This document shows, piece by piece, positions 1 through 13,700 of a DNA stretch of 64,000 bases. The position numbers and the translations under genes are program-made. The first letter of the stretch is position 1, and each line of letters begins with the position of its first letter. The notes below the pieces were generated by a model. It ran no database searches and was not told where the DNA came from. It was given only the letters and a program-made list of their open reading frames with translations. This stretch comes from a virus: positions 43,437-107,436 of the IMG/VR virus record IMGVR_UViG_3300042554_002381; one strand, 5' to 3'.

Positions 1-1
1 T

Positions 2-388
2 GAGACCATTCAGTCTTCCAGAGGTGCGTATGGTCGTTTTGAAAAGTATGTCAAGACCAACACAGCCAACACTGCATCTTTGGGTGTGCTAATACCGTTT
101 CTTACCAATCCTTCTGCTACAGTGCTGGCGCCTCTTTCTTCCAGCAACAGAGGTTTTGACTGGACTGCGCAAGGTGTCGTTGGTAAAAACGGACAGCCTG
201 AGATCATGATCAACTTTAAGTATAAGAACCCAAAGACCAACATGATAGATCAAATGACAGAGCGCATGCCTTATCAACCTGGCAACGTAGAGTCTATTGA
301 CGCTGTGCTGAAGCTTATTGCTGACAGAGATGCCAATCACTTCATGAGCATAACTGCTTATGAAAACTACATTAACCAACAACGCTAA
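2..388 (+). CDS. C-terminal end of an upstream virion protein (partial)
   Basis: The reading frame is open from the first bases of the window to TAA at 386-388 and gives at least 128 residues, so the start lies outside the window. The tail is polar and has no motif I recognise. It is followed after 6 bases by the next plus-strand giant gene, so it belongs to the same late structural operon. By position it is probably a virion or tail-associated protein, but this is inference from context only. Confidence 0.7.
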   Translation, partial: ETIQSSRGAYGRFEKYVKTNTANTASLGVLIPFLTNPSATVLAPLSSSNRGFDWTAQGVVGKNGQPEIMINFKYKNPKTNMIDQMTERMPYQPGNVESIDAVLKLIADRDANHFMSITAYENYINQQR

Positions 389-394
389 AGGATA

Positions 395-3300
395 ATGGCT
401 GACAATGTTTTTAACTTTCTGGATGATAACACGCTTGGCGTTGAAGAAAACAATCCTACAGGCAAGGCACCTCAGACTGATGAGTTTTCTGTAGCGTTTC
501 AGAAACTTAACCAGCAAAGTGACTTTGAAAGACAGCAGGCATCACGCCCACAGTCTCTCACAGAGCGTTTCAATGCGCCTGTTGGTCCATCTACTTTTAC
601 ATACACCCCAGAACAGACAGTAGATCCTTATCGCTACCAGAAAGGTTTCCAGGGAGAGTTCTTTAACCCTCTGGACAGCACCAACTACCAAAAGTTTGCT
701 GACCGCGAAACGTTTGGTTCAGCCCTGAGTAAAGGCCTTGACAGTTTTGCTTACAAGTTTGGAAACACCTTTGTAGACTACTGGAAAGGATATGGACGTA
801 TGGCAGATGCACTGGTTCACATGGACTGGGACCGCATGAAGCCTGATGAAGAAACCCTTGCCACGCAGTACTATAAAGATCAGCTTGACATGAATCGCAA
901 CTTTGTGTTTGAGCAACCTGAAAACGAAGACAGCATTTTTTCTAAGCGCACTATGAGTGAGTTTATAGGCAATGCTGGTTTTGCTTTGGGAACCTTTGCA
1001 GGTCTTGGTATTGAAATTGCAGCAGATATTGCCATTACAGCTGCAACTGGAGGCGCAGGTGCTGTAAGTTTTGGCGCAACAGCTGCAAGGCTGGGCGCAA
1101 AACAAGCTGCTGCACAGACAGCAAAATCAGGATTTAGATTTGCAGATGCACTGACAGACGTAGGCAAAGGATTTTCTTATGGCAACAAGAGTGTAGATGA
1201 AATATCTGCAGCTGCAAAGGTTGCAGGAAAGATTGATGAAACAGCAGCCCTTGGTAACATGAGCCGCAGCGCATTGCGTGACTCAATGTCTGAGACGTTC
1301 ACTGTGTACTCTAATAATTTTTTCAACATTGCAAAGTCAAAGAACTTGGGAGAAGTTGCCACCAACCTGCTGAAAGGAACACCGCTGGTGGGTACTGGTG
1401 TACGCTATGGTGAAAAAATTGCCGCGGCCTCTAAAGCAGGAGCCTCTACAGGCCAAATGATTGGCATGGGACTGCAAGGACTGCGTCGTGTGGCGCAGGA
1501 ACTTAACATGGCAGGTACAGAGGCAAGTTTTGAAGCAGTGACCTCTTATGGTGATACGCTGGATAAAATGGTTAAGCAGTATCAGGTAGACAACGAGGGA
1601 GCTGTACCTACAGCCGAAGAGTTTGAAGAGATGAGAAGTCTTGCAATGCAGGCAAGTACCGCTAACTATAACACCAACCTGGGACTGCTTCTTGCTACCA
1701 ACAAACTTCAGTTTGGAAACTTGTTTAACAGGTTTATTCCTGCCAACAAGTTTATGACAGAAGCTGCAGAAAACGTAATGGTTATCAACTCTAAAGCTGG
1801 CCAAGCGCTAATTAACAAATCAGGTTTTTTTGGCAGCTATGGTGTACTTGGAAAGGTTGCCAGAGAGTTTGGTAAAAAAGAAGCTGCCTGGCAGTTCTCT
1901 AAAGCTTTTACTAAGGACTTTTTGAAGTTTGAAGTCTCAGAAGGTCTGCAAGAGAATCTTCAAGAAACATCTGCTACTGCATGGCGTGACTACTACGCCG
2001 GTCAATTCAATGGTTTAGAAACCTCACTGTCTGACGCTTTTGGAAAAGGTGTCAGTGAGCAGTTTACTAAGCAAGGTCTGAAAACGTTTCTGATGGGCGC
2101 GTTTACAGGATCACTGATTCGCGTGCCAACAGCGCTTGCTTCCAGTTCATTTGAAGCTGCTAATCGCGCACTTATTAACCGCGAGTATGCAAAGACTCCT
2201 GAACTTAACCCCTACAAGCGTGCAGAAGAACAGTTCAAAAAAGACCTTGAGATACAGAACGCACTTTTCAAGCAGGCCAAAGAAGGCAGCTTTAAAGAAA
2301 AGATCGTAAACTTTGTGGCACAGACTGATGCTGCTCAACAGCAGGCAGAAGCTGCAGCCAAAGGATTGCGCTATGAGTTTGAAAACGGTCGCGACAACGC
2401 ACTACTTGCAGCAGTAGCGTCTGCTCAAAGAACGAACTCAATAGGCATGTTGCAACGCGCTATCAAAGACATGGGTAAGGACATGACGGCAGAAGAATTT
2501 GAAAAGTCTTTTGGTGTCAAGTTAGAAGACACTAAATACAAATCTGCAAGCGAGTTCTCAGAATCTGTTGCTAGAGATGTTAAGAAATACTCAGACGTTA
2601 TTGAGGGCCTTCGCACTAAGTTCAAAAGCACCATGGCCAATCCTGCACAGTATGACAAAGGCAGCAGAGGCCAGTACGTTGCAACATTGATGCGCGGTGC
2701 GCAGGAAGAAGCCATACAGGTTCTTGCCCTTAACGCTATTAAGGGTGACATGTCAGCTAACAGAGCCAAACAGATTGCTGAAGAACTGATGTCTTCACCT
2801 GGGATTGGAACCAGTGCAGATTACGCATTGCGAGCACTCACTAGTGCTACATCACTGCAAGGTGAACTTAAATCTTTGTATGCAGAAATCAGGATTTTAG
2901 AAGAGCAGCTTAAAGCTGAAGGTCTTGATGCTGACACAAAAAACAGCATCAAAGAGCAACTTGACAGTAAGATTAAAGAAGAAAAACTGCTGTCAAAGTG
3001 GGCCAGTTACTGGGAGGTCAGAGACAGCATTATAGGATACGACAAGGAGAACAAACCTGTTAAAAGCAAGCAGATTGTAGATGTCTTTGTAGGAAAATCT
3101 ATTGACAAAACACAGACTGTCACAGATGAAAACGGCAATGAGGTTGAAACAGTAGACAGGACATTTGATCCTACTGACCCAGAGGTTGTAGAAACGTTTC
3201 GCCAGTTAATGAACATCAAAAACAAACAGGCAGGAAACAGCACTGATATTTCTGAAGAGGTCATGCGTGACAGCTTTCAGAAGATCTATGACTACATCCG

Positions 3301-4723
3301 CCTGGACCGCGACACCAAAGACTACATGCGCAGTGTTGATGTGCTCATGAACCCTGATAACTTCCGCCAAATGCAGGAGCGTATGGTAGATGGCAAGTTT
3401 AAGTTCAACCTGATTCTCTATGTTGACAAACTAGACGATGATTTATACAACAGGACTTTGGAGATTCTTAATGATCTGGCGCCTGGTGAACAAGATGCAG
3501 TAAACATAATTGAAGACTTAAGAAGCGCACTTGTTGACTCTGAGAACTATAAGAATTTGTTGGTAGTAATTACTAACCCTGATATAAGCATTGAGCAGGA
3601 AGACTATGCGTTTAAATTGTATGAAGATATTGTTCAGGACTTGCTTAAAAAAGAAGCAGAGATCAGAGTCAAGTATGCACCTAAAGAATACACAGATGAT
3701 ATCTCACAAGAGGACTATGACGAGATCATTGCTACTAAAGAGTTGGATCCTGTAATTAAGTATCTTATTGCAAACAAACTTTCACAAGGTATAGCGTTGT
3801 CTGAGCGTGAAGAAAAGGTTTACAATATTTATAAAGACGCAATAGACAAAGAAGTAGCACCTTCTGAAACACCTGTTACGTCTGGCACTACTGTAGATCC
3901 TGCAGAACAAACTCCTGCCCAGGAGTTACCACCTGTAATTACAGTTGGACCTGATGGTGAGGAGGTTATTGAGGAAACTCCCGCAATAGCAGCAACACCT
4001 TCGCAAACTTCTGAAACTTTTACAGACTCAGTGGACGATGCAAATCTTGCGTTTTTTGGAATGAGTCCACAGACTGCTGTCACAGAACAAGAGACAGCTT
4101 TAGAGCAAGAAACACCTTTTGCTGCCACCGGCACAGAAGAGCAGGGATACGACGTAGTAGATCGCAACAACAATGCAGTTAATCCTGAAAAAATCTCTAG
4201 TGCTGAACAAGCTGTAGAGCTTGCAGAGAGCATGAACACTACCAGGGCTGACCTGGATTTTGTGCAGAAGCTTATGGGCACTACAGACACAGCAATGGTC
4301 ACCAAAGCACTTGAGATATTTCAAAAGTCCATGGAGCAGTACAACAAGCGCAAGAAGACCGGTTTTACTACACTGGAAGAGTATTACAAAACTCCTGATG
4401 GTAAACGTTTGATAGATGCAAACAAAGAAGCATTGATCACAGGTAAACCTGTAAACTACAAGCAAAAGCCTGTGGCTGTGGCAGTTAGCCCTGTCACAAG
4501 CCAGGTCACATTGTTTGACTCACCAGCCACCGGAAACGTTGCAAGTTTAACTCTTTCAAGTTTAGAAAGTCTTCACGCTAAAGTCAAAGAATTTAGAGAG
4601 CAAGCTCTACAAGATCCAACTAAATTTAGTAAATTTGTAGAGACAGGAAATGTGCCATCTGCTCCCATCACAGAAGCTTCTATTCTTAACAAGCTTCAAG
4701 ACATTACTCGTTGCTTTTCATAA
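395..4723 (+). CDS. Giant virion-associated protein, 1442 aa
   Basis: The ATG at 395 lies 6 bases after the preceding stop. The protein has 1442 aa. Residues about 190-245 form a Gly/Ala-rich hydrophobic stretch that could insert into a membrane. Long Ala/Lys/Glu-rich helical segments follow, and a Pro/Thr/Glu-rich linker sits near residues 1150-1210. No enzymatic motif was recognised. It lies immediately upstream of the 3877-aa polymerase/protease protein and in the same direction. In crAss-like phages such neighbouring giant proteins are packaged in the virion and thought to be ejected with the DNA. A membrane-channel or ejection role is inferred. The function is unproven and the family is not recognised beyond context. 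Confidence 0.8.
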   Translation: MADNVFNFLDDNTLGVEENNPTGKAPQTDEFSVAFQKLNQQSDFERQQASRPQSLTERFNAPVGPSTFTYTPEQTVDPYRYQKGFQGEFFNPLDSTNYQKFADRETFGSALSKGLDSFAYKFGNTFVDYWKGYGRMADALVHMDWDRMKPDEETLATQYYKDQLDMNRNFVFEQPENEDSIFSKRTMSEFIGNAGFALGTFAGLGIEIAADIAITAATGGAGAVSFGATAARLGAKQAAAQTAKSGFRFADALTDVGKGFSYGNKSVDEISAAAKVAGKIDETAALGNMSRSALRDSMSETFTVYSNNFFNIAKSKNLGEVATNLLKGTPLVGTGVRYGEKIAAASKAGASTGQMIGMGLQGLRRVAQELNMAGTEASFEAVTSYGDTLDKMVKQYQVDNEGAVPTAEEFEEMRSLAMQASTANYNTNLGLLLATNKLQFGNLFNRFIPANKFMTEAAENVMVINSKAGQALINKSGFFGSYGVLGKVAREFGKKEAAWQFSKAFTKDFLKFEVSEGLQENLQETSATAWRDYYAGQFNGLETSLSDAFGKGVSEQFTKQGLKTFLMGAFTGSLIRVPTALASSSFEAANRALINREYAKTPELNPYKRAEEQFKKDLEIQNALFKQAKEGSFKEKIVNFVAQTDAAQQQAEAAAKGLRYEFENGRDNALLAAVASAQRTNSIGMLQRAIKDMGKDMTAEEFEKSFGVKLEDTKYKSASEFSESVARDVKKYSDVIEGLRTKFKSTMANPAQYDKGSRGQYVATLMRGAQEEAIQVLALNAIKGDMSANRAKQIAEELMSSPGIGTSADYALRALTSATSLQGELKSLYAEIRILEEQLKAEGLDADTKNSIKEQLDSKIKEEKLLSKWASYWEVRDSIIGYDKENKPVKSKQIVDVFVGKSIDKTQTVTDENGNEVETVDRTFDPTDPEVVETFRQLMNIKNKQAGNSTDISEEVMRDSFQKIYDYIRLDRDTKDYMRSVDVLMNPDNFRQMQERMVDGKFKFNLILYVDKLDDDLYNRTLEILNDLAPGEQDAVNIIEDLRSALVDSENYKNLLVVITNPDISIEQEDYAFKLYEDIVQDLLKKEAEIRVKYAPKEYTDDISQEDYDEIIATKELDPVIKYLIANKLSQGIALSEREEKVYNIYKDAIDKEVAPSETPVTSGTTVDPAEQTPAQELPPVITVGPDGEEVIEETPAIAATPSQTSETFTDSVDDANLAFFGMSPQTAVTEQETALEQETPFAATGTEEQGYDVVDRNNNAVNPEKISSAEQAVELAESMNTTRADLDFVQKLMGTTDTAMVTKALEIFQKSMEQYNKRKKTGFTTLEEYYKTPDGKRLIDANKEALITGKPVNYKQKPVAVAVSPVTSQVTLFDSPATGNVASLTLSSLESLHAKVKEFREQALQDPTKFSKFVETGNVPSAPITEASILNKLQDITRCFS

Positions 4724-4750
4724 GCACATTTCTTCTTTAACCCAACTATA

Positions 4751-7700
4751 ATGGCGTGTCAAATACAAACTGACAAGTACACTGGCATTGTTCTGGATCT
4801 GATAAGACTGGAGCCTACTGTATATAATAACTTTGACAATGCTGCTTCTTTTATTCTGAGAAGCGGGCTGACTCCAGAGCAGAAGATGCTCTCTGTGCAT
4901 AACCTGGCGCACATCTACGCAGGTCTTGCTGACTTGGACTCTTCCTACTATGAGAAAGGCAAGGCTGATCAGGTCAGCAGCATGATCGCTGCTACAGAAA
5001 ACCCTGAGGGATATGTAAAGATACTTTCAGAACTTTATGGTATATCCAAGCCTGCAGAACTCAAGCTGGACAGCATCACTAAAAAAATTGAGGCACTTGG
5101 TGGCAAAACAGTCATCAACCGCGCAGACTTGGTAGGCACCAATGGCATAGTAACCCTGATCAAAAACTACTTTGCTACCCACAGCTTTGCCAATCTGGAA
5201 GAAAGAACCCAGTTACTGGAGCAACTTTCAGCGGCACTGCGTCAGCAAATCATAGACAGTCAGATGCCTCAGGACAACAAAGATGGCCTTGAGTCTTTGA
5301 TAGGTGACATGTTTGCCAGTCTGGACAAGCGTTCAGACTTTATTCCTATTACTGAAATTGCGCAAGAAGCACAGCTTAGAAACATGCTGGTAACTCTTGC
5401 CAATGGAGAAATGGTAGAAGCTATCTCAGAAAACGAGGTGCTCTATATGATCAGTAACGACGGTTCACTTGAAGCTCTTTCTGAAGACCAGATTGTAAAC
5501 TTCAAGCAGTCGCGTCCCACAGACACTTTCCAGGGAAACTCCAGTGAGCATATTTTTTATGAGGACACCATTTTAAGCAGTCTGCGTGTAAAGCCTGTTA
5601 ATCCTGAGGATACAGCAGAAATATTTAAAGCACTCAATCATCCACAGCCTCTTACAATGGTGCGTATTCATGCTGTTAAAGTCAGCAGCGTGGGTGATCA
5701 GCGTGTGGAGCGTATCCAGAATTTGGCGCAGTCTGATCCAGCAATGGCAAAGCTCGCCAACAGGCAGCATGAAACTTTTGAAAACAAAGCGCAAACAGAA
5801 TATCTACTTTCTGAAAGCACTGGTAAAGTAGTGACCTTGTCACGTCCAAAAGCATCAGAGCAAAGCTTTGTGCTTGTAGGAAATATTATCGGCACAGACA
5901 AGAAGTTTTACCTGTACAGTAATGACAATCTTACATTTGTATCTTCTGACAACACTACTGAGCGGGTTGATTTCAACAACCCAGGGCACCTTGCAGAGTT
6001 AAAGCGCCTTAGTGTCAAAACAACCGGCGCAGAAAGAGTGGAGTTGACAGACCAGGATATTGAAACACTGCAGGATAGTGCCAAACACTACCAAGAGTTT
6101 GTGGCTTCTGTACAGGATGATTTGATGTCAGAATTTGCTGGCGGAAGAACCTCTGTGGACATTACAGAGCAGTTTGCTCAAGCGTATCAGATGCAGTCCA
6201 CACGGCCTTTTAAGACTCTCACACCTCTTGGTAAAAAACTTGAGTCCGACCCTTCACTGTACAAGCTGCTTACTATTGTCAACACAAAAACTGGGGCTAA
6301 AGAAGAGCGCCAGATACCGTTTTTGTACAATCGTGTTCAGGGGGTTCTAGCAAATTTTCAGCTGGTAGATGTCCTTGATAAAGATGAAAGAATAGAGCAT
6401 ACGCCACAGCCAGGTGCTGAACCAGTGCTTATGAACATGGATGATTATGCAAAAGAGGTGCTTGGTCTTAACTCTAACAGTGTTGAAAAGCTTTTAAAAT
6501 CTACAGACCAGCGTCAAATGAACGTGGTCATTAAGTTTAGAGAGGGTGCTGTTCCTACCTACAACATTGCAGAAAATGTGGCTACAATGTCACCGGTGGA
6601 AGAGTTTGCCAACTTTATTTTTGAGCTTGGCAGTGTATTGACCAACAGTACCAACAGAGGTACAGACGTGAAAAACTTTGATGTTTTTCAGTATGCTTTT
6701 AAACCTGCTACTAGTAAAGCAGTAGGCGACAAACCACTTTATGTTGCGTTTTCAACCACTATAAAAGGACAGCTGCAGTTTTGGATTAAGCCAGCCAAAA
6801 GAGATGGTCGTTATGGTTTTATGGAAGAAAACAAAAAACCTTACAACTTTTTGTTTGATGAGAAAATTATTACTACTACTGCAAAAGCACTTAGTGAAGG
6901 AAAGCTTGTAAAACAAATTCAGGAAAAGTTTCCTGAGCTTGCAAAGTTTGATCTTAGTAAACCTGAAGATCTTTACGAGTTTTACAGAACAATTACTGTC
7001 ATGAGCCGCAGAGGTTCTGTGGATGCACTAATTATAGATCTTGCCAATGCTGTCAAAGAAGCGCAAGAAAGGTTTTCTCAGCAAATCCGTGATCAGGTGC
7101 TAAACAAACTTGAGTCACAGACCAGTGAAGATACCAGATTCATGCAGAATCTTAGAGAGGATTTTACTTACAATGGTGTATTTAAGCCAGAGTTTTTGTT
7201 TTTTCGTGAAGAAAAAGATGGTAATGTTGTACCCAACATTTCTTTTTCACCAAGATACACTCCTAAAAATGGCATTAATGCACGCACGCGTTTTGCTTCT
7301 AATCTGAACAACTACATGCATGTGGATTCAGGTGCAAGACGCTTTGTCATTACTCCTAAAAATGATGTCAGCAACCTGAGTAGCATTCCTGCTCCTGCGC
7401 CAGCACCTGTAACAGTAGAATCCCCTGCGCAGATACATGTACAAAATCCTGTGCAACAACCTGTAGCACCCAGTACTATTGATATACCACGCATGCCCAT
7501 GTTTAGCATGATGGCAGGCAATGTAGAAACAGAAACAGATGCTGAACGTCTTAGCGCTGTTGCCTGGTTAAAGAAAACATACCCTCAGTTTCAGCTTTCA
7601 GAGTTTGACCTTTCTACACTGATTGAACTTTCCAGTCTGGATGGAACTGTACTGGGGATGTTCAAAGACCGTGTGATCTATCTCAACAACCAGATCAAAG

Positions 7701-10700
7701 GTAAAGGTACTGTTTACCATGAGGCCTTTCACGGTGTGTTCAGGTACCTGATGACAGATCCATATCGCGCAGGTCTTGTAGACTTAGTATCTGGAATGAA
7801 AGTCCATGCTTCTAAGTTTACAGAAGAGTCACTCAAAGAGTTTGCACGCAAGCGTAACTATGTCTATGACAAGACGCGCATGAAACAACTTCAGGCAGAA
7901 GAAATTCTTGCAGATGGTTTTCAAAAATATATGACAGACAACAAGAAACCTAAAGGTGTTCTTGGTGACCTGATGCAGTTGCTCAAGCGCTTGATTGAAA
8001 TGTTTACAGGCAAGAGCAATGAGATTGACAGACTGTACTCTCGCGTAAGCAGTGGTTACTACACAGGCTCTGTCATGGCTTCTGAAATATATGATGGTCA
8101 GGCAGCGTATGAGATCATTGAAGGTCTGGTTGAAATTGAAAATTTGCCTGGTGGTGTAGGAATTACAGACAGGATTGGCAGTCTTAATTCTGCAGAACAG
8201 CAAAATGAGCTGGTCAATATGGTGACTTATTACATGCTCAAAGGATACAATGACAAGCAGACGTTTGAGCAAAACTTTGACAGAATGGCTAAAGTTATTC
8301 TGGATAAAGAGTACAACCTTGACAGGCTTATTGCAAACCATCCTGAGAAACGTGATCAGATTCTTGAAGTTCTAGGTAATACCTGGAAGAACTACCGTTT
8401 CATGTTGGGTGCACGCATGCTGGGTGAAGTACTGCCTGACTTAAACAACACAGGCAATCCTGACTATGATAATCTGGTACGCCCTAACTCAGTAAAGCGC
8501 AATGACGGTGCAGGAGATAGCTTTGTAGACAACGCCAATGGTCAAGAGTCTAAAAAGACCCTGATGAAGCTTGTCAAAGCAAACTTTGAAAAGATTAATG
8601 CGCTTGTAGAAGGCAAGCCAGAACAAGAAGACACGCTTACAGCAGATAGAATTGACGAGCTCATTACAGATGAAAATCCTGCTGTTTACAATGAAGATGA
8701 TGAAACCGGTTCTAATGACCAAGAAACTGACTCTGCAGATTTTGACAGTGGATTGAATCAGTACAACAAACTTGAAGGAGTCAACAAAGAGATCAGAAGG
8801 TTTTTGGCACTGGTAAAGTATGACCGTGTAGATGAAAGACTGGGCATTACGCTGCCACGTCTTGTCAACGGCAATCAGATGTTTGGTGTACTTATGAGTG
8901 TTACATCAGACATAGAGGTAGATAACATTATTGACCACATTAAGGTTGTAGCAAAAACTGCACGCTATGATGGAAACAATTTGCTGGCCGATGATCTTGA
9001 CAACATTTACAGTAAGCTGCAAAAGCTTACAAACATTGACAGCAATGGTAGGCCTCAAAGCAATCAGCAGCTTTACAACATGATGATTGATGCGTTGGAT
9101 ACTACTGAGCTTGACTTTATAACTACTACAGTCTATACCAATAAAAAAACTGACCCATACTCTGGAGAGGACATGGGTACAAGCACAGGAAATTACACAA
9201 TCAAAGACCAGGTTTTGTTTCAGGACACCAATCTGCGCAAAACAAATATCATTACCTCCATTAAGACTAAGCATGCTTCTTCTGCAAAAGATGAAGCATA
9301 TCTTAAGGCTGCTAGAGATCTGTATGATCTGGCAAAGAACAAGATTTATGCTGGCAACTATATTTTAGACAGTGCTGGTTCTAACCAGGGTCAAAAGCTT
9401 GAAGAAATTTCTACTCAGTTGCACACTCTCATGGGAGAAGTTGGCATCAATGTACCCAAGTCTTTGATACGTCTGTCACTACTTGCTATAGATAAAATAC
9501 AGAACAATGTGGTGCACGACAATGCACAGTTTAGCCAGGATGTTTTGGATCACTACAACAATCATGAACAGATGATTGCTGAAGGGATCTATTTTGAAAA
9601 GGACTTCTTCTTAAGCATATCACAGATTCTTGAAGAGGCTGTAAAAAATACAAACAATCATGATGCTTTTGCAAGGTATATAACTAAAGACAAAAATGCA
9701 GAGTTACCAGTAGATCGTTTTAATGTAATTCTGCGCAGAGCAGCTGCCTACATTGTCAAGTATGACCCACAAGGTATACAGAGTACAGTTAAAGACTCAG
9801 AAAACAAGTCGCGTTACCGGTTTGTGAGTTACACGCCGGCGCTACGTCTGGCGCAAACTTTGAGAAGAAAAGGACTGGAGGAGACACTGAAAGAAGACCC
9901 TTACTTTGAACAGTACATAAACGACTGGTTCAAAGACAATCCAGCAATGGGGGTTCTACTTGATCCAAAAGGCAGTGCTACTGACAAAGCAAAGCAAGAA
10001 CTGTTCTTGCGCAACTTCCGCGTTGCCATGTTTGGTGGTGTTAACCAGGTGTTTGACGGCAAGTTCAAACCTGGTAAGAGTTTTAAAAACATTGACAGCA
10101 AGTCAATGTATATCACACACCTTCTTTCTTTTCTGAACAGAACCTCTCACAAACAAGTTGTTAAAGATGCTGAAGGAAAAGACACACTTGTTGAGATACA
10201 AACTTACCTGCGCAGTTTTTCACAGCTTGAGTCATCGCAGACTAACTTTTTGATTTCTGCAATGTACGAGCAGTATGCTGACAACACCGGCATGCTGGAA
10301 ACAAAAGATGGACACCTCAAGATTACAGACATACTTACAAATGCTGTGCGTCAGGAATACAATCGTATTCAGCGTGAGTACAACAAAAGACTTGAAAGAA
10401 AACAGGTCTTTGACGCAGGAGAAAAGCACAGTCTGATTTTGAAGTTTAACGCTACACATCAAAAAGACGATGTGACAAAGGCAGAAGTTAACAGCACAGA
10501 CTTGCGTGCATACAACTTTATTGGCAAGATACCAGATTTTTTTCAGGCAAACGCAGAACTGGTCACTAATGACACCAACACTGGTTTGCGCGATCTGGCT
10601 TTTGCAGGTACAAAGTTTGAAGAACTGCCTGAAGATGTAATGGTTACACTTCGTAACCAGTTGAACACCTATGCACAACAAGCGCTTCAAAAACATCTTG

Positions 10701-13700
10701 ACAGGCTTGTTGAACTTGAAGTGCTAAAAAAAGATTCACAGCCTACAAGAACTGCTGCAGGCGCAGCCTTTGTTCAGAAAGGAACTGATGGAACCATTAC
10801 AAAGTATACATCAAATCTTATTGCGCCTACACTTATTGTAGATGGAAAAAAAGAAGGAAACGTTCTTGAAAACAAGTATTACAAAACACCCAAGAACTAT
10901 GGTGAAAAGTTAAAAAACACAGAGATACCATCTGATGAAATTCCAGCACCTGTTGAAATTCCAGCACAAGAAAACATGGAAGGTTTTGTGGCAGATGCGT
11001 TCTTTAACTTCTGGGCTAACTCACTTACAGTAAATGACTTGCTGGATGGTGACAGTGCCATGAACGTAAAAGATCCTTCTGATTATTTCAAGCGTCAGAA
11101 AAAACAACTTGCTGCAGGATCTACGCCTAAACGCGGCGATCACAAAGTTGCGTATATCAATACGATCAAAGCTTTTATACATGAGACCTACCCAATGTAC
11201 GGGCCTTATTACAACGCAGATGAGATCCTGGGTGATGAAAGGCTTTCTGAAAACCTGCGTGACATCTTAATTGCTGACTTTGCTAAAGCACAGAGCGGCG
11301 TAAAAGAAAGAATTACTGACCCAAGCACAGGTATTGAAAGAACCATTAAGTATGGTGACATGATGCGTGAGGTTTTTGATGGTCAGAGTTTTTCTACACT
11401 AATGCACCAGATGGATATGCACGATGCCATGGGTCGTCTGAGTGCAGAGGCTGCAGAACTAATGATAGCAAAGCACTATCGCAAGCTTACTGCAGATGAA
11501 ATATCATTGCTTGAGAGAAACAACATTGTAAACAACTCTAAAAAGACAGTGACTTCAACGCGCAATGCGTATCATAAACAGTCTGAGGTTCACATTGACC
11601 GTAACGATGTGTCTGTGTTTGTTATCCCTGAAGAAGTTCTTGTGTCTCCTGAAAGAAAAAGGGAATACATCAAAAAAGCACAGGACACTATTCACATGCT
11701 TTACGCAGAAGTCTATTCTTTAAGGGATGCTGCAAAAGAGGCGAAAATTGCTGGTCTGGATCCTGCACCATTTATGACACAGATAAAGGTTAACATGCAG
11801 GAGATACATAAGTACTATAAGCCTATTCCTTCTCGCAAAATACTGCATGATCTGTTGAACGCCATGGAGTTCCACCAGATAGATCACTTGATGGACACCA
11901 CTGCGTCTAAAAACGCCACACTGCTACCGGTTGATATCTTTACTGAAAGTCAAAAGCTTACAGAAGGAAGTTACATTAACCTTGAAATGTCTTCTATGGC
12001 TGTTGACAACCGCTATAAGTTTCTGCAGGTAGAAACATCAGGTGTCAAAGACACAGCTAAGTTTTCTGTACAAGCCAAAGCGCTGATAGCTGCAGACCTT
12101 TTAAATATTGCTGAAATCATGCGCGCCTCTGGAAGAGACATTGCAGAGAGTGAGCAAAAATCTATGGAAAAAGTTGCCACTATTCTGAGAACTTATCAGC
12201 GTACACTTAAAGACGTCGGTGAGTCAAACTTAGTTAACTTGAAAACAATCTTGCGTAAGGACGGCGACTTTGAAGTGGGTAAAATCTTCACCCTTATCAG
12301 AACTTCTTTGGAGTCTCAGGGAGCACCAGTAAACACGCTTAAGCTGTTTGATCTGAATGTTGATGGTACACCGGTGCACTCGCCCAACCTGCCAGGAATA
12401 CGTAACATGCTGGAGTATTATTTCTTCTCACAGTACTCTAAGCATATCACTGATGAAAAGCGTTCTGGCTTTAAAAGTATTCACATGTCTTCTTTTGGGT
12501 ATGACCTAATGACAGACATGGATGGCAACATCATTCGCAGTGAAGACTACCGCAGGAACTCTGCCAGGTATCCTAATGTCAAAACGCGTCCTTTGGGGGT
12601 GTCTGTAGAGACAAATCCGGATGGCACCAAGACCTATTTTGTAGAAGTGATTGTACCCAAACCTCAGTTCAGAAATAAAGAACATGAGGAGTTTTACATG
12701 AAGCAGCTGACCAAGATGTTTGCCACACGTATTCCTACAGAGGATAAGCGATCTATGATCGTACTTAAGGTTGTAGACTTTATTGACAGTGCAAACCTGA
12801 ACGGTATTATTGTACCGCATTTTGTGCATTTACTGGCAGGTTCTGACTTTGACGTGGACAGCTTGTATGGACAGACACTTGCGCATTACTTTAATGCTGA
12901 TGACAAGCCTGTACTCTATGGAGACTACAGCGCTTATAGCTCTGAAGACGCCGGTCGTTACACAGAGTTTGTGGAGTACATGAGCAAAGACGATGATGTA
13001 AGTATGTTGGTTAAGTCAGAACTCTCTAAGATTGAAGCGCTGGGTGAAAACTATACACCTTCTGACAATGCTAAGACTTTAGTAGGATACACTGCAGAAA
13101 GACTTTCAGAAGACGTTGATACGCTCAAGAACTACGACGCTGTATTAGCTGCATTTGAAAAGCTGGGTCTACCTGTCACACTAGAGAACTTTCTTGCCAA
13201 TCCTAAGTACAAAAAAGTAACGCGCCCTGCGTTTCAGAATGCAAACCTGCGTTCAATGATGGATATTCTGTCAAACGAAGCAGTGTTCAATTATCTCTAT
13301 ATCAATGAGCGTTCTTCAGTGCAGGCCTTTGAAGACATTGCTGAAGAATTTGGAAGAGACGTTAAGCAAATGGGTGGTGGGTACAACCACTTGTCTATTG
13401 ACGGTGTGGTTACCACCAAGAATATCAGTGGTGTATACAAGTCAGGTATTGGTATTGCAGCTAATATCAACAAGTTTGTTGCGCTGGCGTCACAGTTTGG
13501 ACTTGAGTTAAATTCTCAAAACGTCATTTGGCAGTTTCAAAACGCAGTTGAGAAAGGCAAAACAGAAACAGGGGAGACTGAGTATGACCTTACTTTGAGG
13601 AAATACACCAACTTTGGTACTCTGAGTGAGGAAAACCAGCGCGTTATTGCAAGCATAGGAAACATCCTGGGCATGTTTGCAGATGGTATGAAAAAACCTA